A DNA stretch of 64,000 bases from Lachnospiraceae bacterium (GTDB taxonomy: Bacteria > Bacillota > Clostridia > Lachnospirales > Lachnospiraceae). The first letter of the stretch is position 1. The number at the start of each line of letters is the position of its first letter. The stretch spans positions 1 to 64,000 of the forward strand of contig WSLY01000011.1 in the NCBI GenBank assembly GCA_013316825.1. The letters are read 5' to 3'. This document shows, piece by piece, positions 59,667 to 64,000 of this stretch. The notes below the pieces were generated by a model that did no database searches, was not told the origin of the DNA, and was given only the letters and a program-made list of their open reading frames with translations. The position numbers were made by a program, and so were the translations under genes.

Positions 59667-59693
59667 ACTAGTGACATTACTAGTGGCACTTTT
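59667..59693. repeat. right direct repeat / putative att site
   Basis: ACTAGTGACATTACTAGTGGCACTTTT. Confidence 0.88.
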
Positions 59694-59866
59694 TCTCAAG
59701 AATGCCGTATTTACTGAATTTCCAGCGATTTTCGGTTTAACTGATTCTTAAACAGCCCTGTTTTTGAGGGTTTTCTTTTTTGCGGGCTTTTCAAAATTTT
59801 CTTTTTAGAGAAATTATGATAATATGCAGACCCCATGAAAACTCATCTGCAGCATAAGCGTCCCCC

Positions 59867-60226
59867 TCATTCCAGTTCCCCGACAATCTGCCTCAGCTTG
59901 TCAATCTGCTCCGCCGAAAGCTTTTTCCTGCCAAGCAGCGCTGCAAACAATTTGTCGGCACAACCGTCGTAAATCTTATTTATCAATTCATTCGTCTCCG
60001 CCTCCTGCACCTGCTCCTTCGGTATCAGCGCATGGCACATAAAATTCGGTTCGGAGCGCGCAATCGCACCCTTTTTGATACATCTCTTAATCAGCGTATA
60101 CGTTGTGTTTATATTCCAACCCGTTTCCTCTCCCAAAACGCCCGCTATATACTTGGCTGTACAATCCCCCTCCCGCCAGAGCACACCCATCACTTTAAGC
60201 TCTGCGTCAAACAATTTGATATCCAT
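59867..60226 (-). CDS. BlaI/MecI/CopY-family repressor
   Basis: LFDAELKVMGVLWREGDCTAKYIAGVLGEETGWNINTTYTLIKRCIKKGAIARSEPNFMCHALI. Confidence 0.9.
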   Translation of the reverse strand: MDIKLFDAELKVMGVLWREGDCTAKYIAGVLGEETGWNINTTYTLIKRCIKKGAIARSEPNFMCHALIPKEQVQEAETNELINKIYDGCADKLFAALLGRKKLSAEQIDKLRQIVGELE

Positions 60227-60259
60227 CCGTTTCTTCTCCTCCTCTTTTCTCTAAAACAC

Positions 60260-60318
60260 ATAAGACTGCGGTAGTATATTTGTGCCTGTATACTACCGCA
60301 GTCTTATATGCTTGTCAA
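60260..60318 (-). promoter_or_regulatory. promoter with perfect 19-bp inverted-repeat operator
   Basis: ATAAGACTGCGGTAGTATA-10 bp-TATACTACCGCAGTCTTAT (60260..60307); minus promoter TTGACA (60313..60318)-17-TAGTAT (60290..60295) overlaps it. Confidence 0.82.
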
Positions 60319-60319
60319 T

Positions 60320-61201
60320 TTATTTTACTTTTTCATAAAAAGCAAACAGTTCTTCCAACGAATGATTCTGCAGGATGGGGACTGCCTGCCAAATCAATTC
60401 CCTATCCCAATCCCACCATCTTATCTCCAGCAGTTTTTGAATATCCGTATCGCAAAACCTTTTCTTTATCGGTTTTGCCGGTACGCCCCCGACAATGGTA
60501 TATGGCTCTACATCCTTCGTCACACATGCATTTGCAGCAATAACGCTCCCATCGCCAATGGTGACGCCGGACATAATCTTCGCGCCGCCCGCTATCCATA
60601 CGTCATTTCCAATCGTAATATCTCCTTTTGAACATGGATGTCCGGTTATATAGGAAAACTCCGGCATAATTGCGTTGAACGGGTATGTGGTACACCAGTC
60701 CGTCCGGTGTCCTCCCCCCAGCACGATTCTCACATCAGGACCTATGGAACAAAATTTCCCTATTTTCAGCCTTGTATCATCCCCATAATCCTCTATTGTG
60801 GGGATTCCATAGGTAAAATCGCCAACCTCGATATGAGGGCTGCCGTATACACTTTGATTTCTTTGCCGCAGCCTCTGCGCAAAGTAATCCATTTTAAGGC
60901 GGGGAGGCAGAAATTCTACAATTTCAATCTCCATCTTGATTGTTTCAGGCGGAAACTGCCGCAGGCACAAAATGCGGTGGTATTTCCTGTTCAGACTCAT
61001 ATCGCTGCATAAAAAAACAATATCATAACAAGGAAGTACTGCTTCCATTTCCGACACCGATTTTATTTCACATTCGAACAAGTCAGAGCTTGTTCTGTCC
61101 TCTGTCATCACAAGCTCCAGTTCAAACAGCTCTTCCGCACACGAGAGCCACTTTAACAGGCGTTCCATATCATCCATTTTTCCAATTAACAATGTTTTCA
61201 C
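60320..61201 (-). CDS. CatB/Vat-like O-acetyltransferase with extra N-terminal domain
   Basis: Left-handed beta-helix hexapeptide repeats: IGKFCSIGPDVRIVLGGGHRTDWCTTYPF, GNDVWIAGGAKIMSGVTIGDGSVIAANACVTKDVEPYTIVGGVPAK. Confidence 0.9.
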   Translation of the reverse strand: MKTLLIGKMDDMERLLKWLSCAEELFELELVMTEDRTSSDLFECEIKSVSEMEAVLPCYDIVFLCSDMSLNRKYHRILCLRQFPPETIKMEIEIVEFLPPRLKMDYFAQRLRQRNQSVYGSPHIEVGDFTYGIPTIEDYGDDTRLKIGKFCSIGPDVRIVLGGGHRTDWCTTYPFNAIMPEFSYITGHPCSKGDITIGNDVWIAGGAKIMSGVTIGDGSVIAANACVTKDVEPYTIVGGVPAKPIKKRFCDTDIQKLLEIRWWDWDRELIWQAVPILQNHSLEELFAFYEKVK

Positions 61202-61248
61202 AGTCTCACATTCCTCCCGCCGCAGATTCCTTCTGTTTTTCGCTGCCG

Positions 61249-62511
61249 CTACACCTTTTTGACATACAGTCTCACAAAAAATCCCTCGTCATTGCCGTAT
61301 TCCATGCCGCCTCCCATCCGCTCCATAAACATTTTGGCAAGATACAGCCCAAGTCCGGCGCCTTCTTTTCCCCGTGCATTCTCCCCTCGGTAAAACTTTT
61401 CGCACAGCAATGCCAATTCTTCCTCCGGCACGCCGCAGCCCTTGTCCTGAATCAGAATATACACCCCGTCATCAGCCTCTTTAAAGGAAACCGTTACGAC
61501 ACCGCCCGCGTATTTAAACGCATTGTTCACGATATTATCTATGACTTGAGACAGCCGCATCCTGTCAATATGTACAAGGCATTCGGGAATCCTGTTTAAC
61601 AGCAGGATTTCTCCATAATAGCGCAGCTCGGCAAACATTTCTTCAATCACGAGCGAGCTTTCCTCCGCCGGCTCCACCCGCAGCACCTCCAGTTCTTCAA
61701 GCGTCGCTTTTAACATATTATCCGTCAGCTTCTCCATCATCTTTGCCTTGGCTGCAATAACTGCCACCTTCTCTAACGTATCCTGATTTTTCTCCTTGAC
61801 CTGTATTACCTCGCACGCCGCCTTGATTGTGGCAATCGGCGTCTTCATGTCATGAGACAGCCCTGCCGTCAGCTCCTTTTTACTTTTGTTGGCACGATAT
61901 TCGCTCTCCTTCGCCCGCTTGAGCTCCTCTCGCATCATATCGAAGCTCTCCGTAAACGCACCAAACGTATTGTGTTTTTCCATGGGAAGCAGAAACTCCA
62001 GATTTCCTTTTGCAATCTGCGCCGCAAATATTTTCAGACGCACAAAGGGGCGGACAAACCAAAACCACACTGCAAACAACAAAAGGAACCCTGCCGCCAG
62101 AAAGAGAAGGCAAAAAAACAGACTGCCCCGCATAAGCGACTGCCTCGACTCTTCCCACAAGACGGCACTGTCATTCCATGCCGCCTTTCCTACGAGTTCT
62201 CCTTTTTCATAATAGTCCAGTATCACCGCTCCTGACTGCAGCAGTTCATTCATCTGCAGCTTATAGTCCTTGTCAGTAAAAAGAAGAAGTCTGCAGCCCA
62301 GCCTTTCCGCCCCGTCTCTCCCCTCTTTCGCAACACATTCCGACAGCATTTGCATTCTCTCATTAAATAATAGCGTATCCCGCGCCCTGTATTCCGCTTT
62401 AGAACATATCGAAAACAGGAAAAACAGTGCGCATGCTGTCACGGCAATATGCATCAGCACCAAATATCTTATCTTCAATGGTATCCCTCGCCTCACATTC
62501 CCTCTGCACAA
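61249..62511 (-). CDS. two-component sensor histidine kinase
   Basis: GLSHDMKTPIATI H-box, NIVNNAFKYAGG N-box, GAGLGLYLAK G-box. Confidence 0.94.
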   Translation of the reverse strand: MCRGNVRRGIPLKIRYLVLMHIAVTACALFFLFSICSKAEYRARDTLLFNERMQMLSECVAKEGRDGAERLGCRLLLFTDKDYKLQMNELLQSGAVILDYYEKGELVGKAAWNDSAVLWEESRQSLMRGSLFFCLLFLAAGFLLLFAVWFWFVRPFVRLKIFAAQIAKGNLEFLLPMEKHNTFGAFTESFDMMREELKRAKESEYRANKSKKELTAGLSHDMKTPIATIKAACEVIQVKEKNQDTLEKVAVIAAKAKMMEKLTDNMLKATLEELEVLRVEPAEESSLVIEEMFAELRYYGEILLLNRIPECLVHIDRMRLSQVIDNIVNNAFKYAGGVVTVSFKEADDGVYILIQDKGCGVPEEELALLCEKFYRGENARGKEGAGLGLYLAKMFMERMGGGMEYGNDEGFFVRLYVKKV

Positions 62512-62535
62512 TAAAACGCTGCAAAAGCCTCTTTG

Positions 62536-63291
62536 TCAAGTGTCAGTGGACAGCATATACCCTACTCCCCATACTGTCTGAATCAGCTTCGGTTCGCCGG
62601 GATTTTCTTCCAGCTTCTCCCGCAGCTTGCGGATGTGCACATTGAGCGTACCGTCACCATAGCATTCATCTCCCCATACCGCCAGAAAAAGCTTTTCCTT
62701 TGTCACAATTTTATTCCGGTTATCATAAAGACATTGCAGCAGGGCAAACTCTTTCGCCTTAAGCTGCACCCGCCTGTCTCCTATCACAGCCGAAAGCGTC
62801 TCTTCCGACAAAGACAGGCTCTGACTGCCGCCGTCCTTTGGCTTTTCCTCACATCCGACGCAGACCTTTCCCTCGCCGCCTGACTCCCCGCCACGTGCCG
62901 ATACCGTCCGCCCCGCTTCCATGGCACGCTGCATCCGGTTTAAAAGCACCTTCACCTTGGCAAGCAGTACGCTTAAGGAATAGGGTTTTTTGATATAATC
63001 GTCGCCGCCTATGTTGAGCGCAATCAGCACATCATCATCGCTCTGTCTTGCACTGATAAAAAGTATGGGCATATCTGTCTGCTCCCGCAGCCGTTTGCAG
63101 AGTGTAAAACCGCTCTCCTCGGACAAATTGATATCAAGCAGCAGAATATCCACCGTATTCTGCTCCAAAAAAGCAAGACACTCCTGCGCACTTTTTACAA
63201 ATGCGCAGGAGGTGTCAAACATATTAAAATATTCACATGTCATTTCAGCCAGTTCTATTTCGTCGTCCACAAGCAGGCAATTATAATGCAT
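62536..63291 (-). CDS. OmpR/PhoB-family response regulator
   Basis: LLVDDEIELAEM, DILLLDINLSEESG, KKPYSLSVLLAKV, winged-helix C-terminus NKIVTKEKLFLAVWGDECYGDGTLNVHIRKLREKL. Start may be 63303. Confidence 0.94.
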   Translation of the reverse strand: MHYNCLLVDDEIELAEMTCEYFNMFDTSCAFVKSAQECLAFLEQNTVDILLLDINLSEESGFTLCKRLREQTDMPILFISARQSDDDVLIALNIGGDDYIKKPYSLSVLLAKVKVLLNRMQRAMEAGRTVSARGGESGGEGKVCVGCEEKPKDGGSQSLSLSEETLSAVIGDRRVQLKAKEFALLQCLYDNRNKIVTKEKLFLAVWGDECYGDGTLNVHIRKLREKLEENPGEPKLIQTVWGVGYMLSTDT

Positions 63292-63346
63292 GGTATCCTC
63301 CATTACAAAGCGTTGCCCTACAAAAGGCACGTTCTTCCTTCTTTTC

Positions 63347-64000
63347 TCAGTATTCGGAACCAAGCACCGCCAGCTTCTCTTTGATTTCATTTGCCGTTCC
63401 CAGAATCATGCTGACGGATGCCGCAATCTCCTGTGCCGCAGCCGCAAGCGTCTGTGTCCTTCCGTTCACGCCGTCTACGGTGTCTAAAAGCTTGCGTGTA
63501 TCTGTGATGATACTGCTGACCGAATGCATAATCCTGCCCTGACTGGCATTGCTGCGTGTTGCCGTATCCCTTGATTCGGTAGCCAGCTTGTTGATTTCGT
63601 CCGCCACCACAGCAAATCCTCTGCCGGCCTCTCCTGCCCGCGCCGCCTCTATATTGGCATTGAGCGCAAGAAGATTGGTCTGCGAAGCAATACTGACAAC
63701 TTCATCATTATTTTGCGCAAGCTCCTTCAGGAAATCACTGATTTCATCCATAGAACGCGACAACGCTTCACAGAAAGCTGTGACATCTTTGATATCCGAG
63801 GAAATCTCTGCACTGTCCGCCGCATTGTTTTCGTTGCCCGCCGCCATATCGTCAACCGATTGGTACAAAACATCAAACTCCTGATTGATTTCCTGCAGGG
63901 TGTGCAGTATCAGCTCCTTCTGCTCCTCGATATGCTGCTTATCCGCCGCAAGCTGGGCAGCCAGCTTTTCAGCCGTCGCCTTCTGCTCTTCCACTTCTTT
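63347..64000 (-). CDS. methyl-accepting chemotaxis protein, partial at right edge
   Basis: [44 protein letters not shown]. Confidence 0.92.
   Translation of the reverse strand, partial: KEVEEQKATAEKLAAQLAADKQHIEEQKELILHTLQEINQEFDVLYQSVDDMAAGNENNAADSAEISSDIKDVTAFCEALSRSMDEISDFLKELAQNNDEVVSIASQTNLLALNANIEAARAGEAGRGFAVVADEINKLATESRDTATRSNASQGRIMHSVSSIITDTRKLLDTVDGVNGRTQTLAAAAQEIAASVSMILGTANEIKEKLAVLGSEY

Larger units (their letters stand above)
55170..59693. mobile_element. compact integrative element with tyrosine recombinase
   Basis: Bounded by 27-bp direct repeats; recombinase adjacent to the right repeat, sigma-like gene reading into the left repeat, XRE regulators, type I TA loci; no relaxase or replication gene visible. 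Confidence 0.82.

Noticed and set aside
55170-59693. Prophage
   Set aside because: The repressor/Cro-like switch and integrase are phage-like, but there are no structural, packaging, lysis or replication genes in 4.5 kb.
1-64000. tRNA or rRNA genes
   Set aside because: No cloverleaf- or rRNA-like conserved stretches were recognised by eye; a tRNAscan/Infernal run would be decisive.

Overview
The window comes from a Firmicutes chromosome, most likely Lachnospiraceae judging by gene order and protein style (inference). Positions ~2.9-27.9 kb hold the conserved S10-spc-alpha ribosomal protein supercluster on the minus strand: rpsJ, rplCDWB, rpsS, rplV, rpsC, rplP, rpmC, rpsQ, rplNXE, rpsZ, rpsH, rplFR, rpsE, rpmD, rplO, secY, adk, map, a KOW protein, infA, rpmJ, rpsM, rpsK, rpsD, rpoA and rplQ, then ecfA1-ecfA2-ecfT-truA-rplM-rpsI. 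An M15 peptidase and a chemoreceptor sit between rplQ and ecfA1. The left edge has a partial Dam-like methylase, two tandem paralogous lipoproteins and a deletion-inactivated second Dam-like gene. The right half is accessory or housekeeping: an MBOAT/SGNH acylation pair, an rRNA-type methyltransferase, an HD-GYP protein, a heterodimeric ABC exporter, GH3 and GH125 hydrolases, a BlaI-BlaR1-lipoprotein operon, a deletion-split chemoreceptor, an intact/decayed lipoprotein pair, an FtsX-type ABC system, a BlaI-like repressor, a CatB-like acetyltransferase, a two-component system and a partial chemoreceptor. Two things stand out. (1) A compact ~4.5 kb integrative element (55170-59693) is bounded by 27-bp near-perfect direct repeats. 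It carries a zinc-ribbon tyrosine recombinase, a sigma-70-like protein whose 3' end runs through the repeat, two XRE repressor modules each with a three-site 16-bp operator array, and two tandem Fst/Hol_Tox-type type I toxin-antitoxin loci that the ORF track missed. (2) A structured intergenic element recurs directly after stop codons inside the r-protein operon, with compensatory stem changes and a conserved mismatch. All calls come from reading the sequence; no database search was run.
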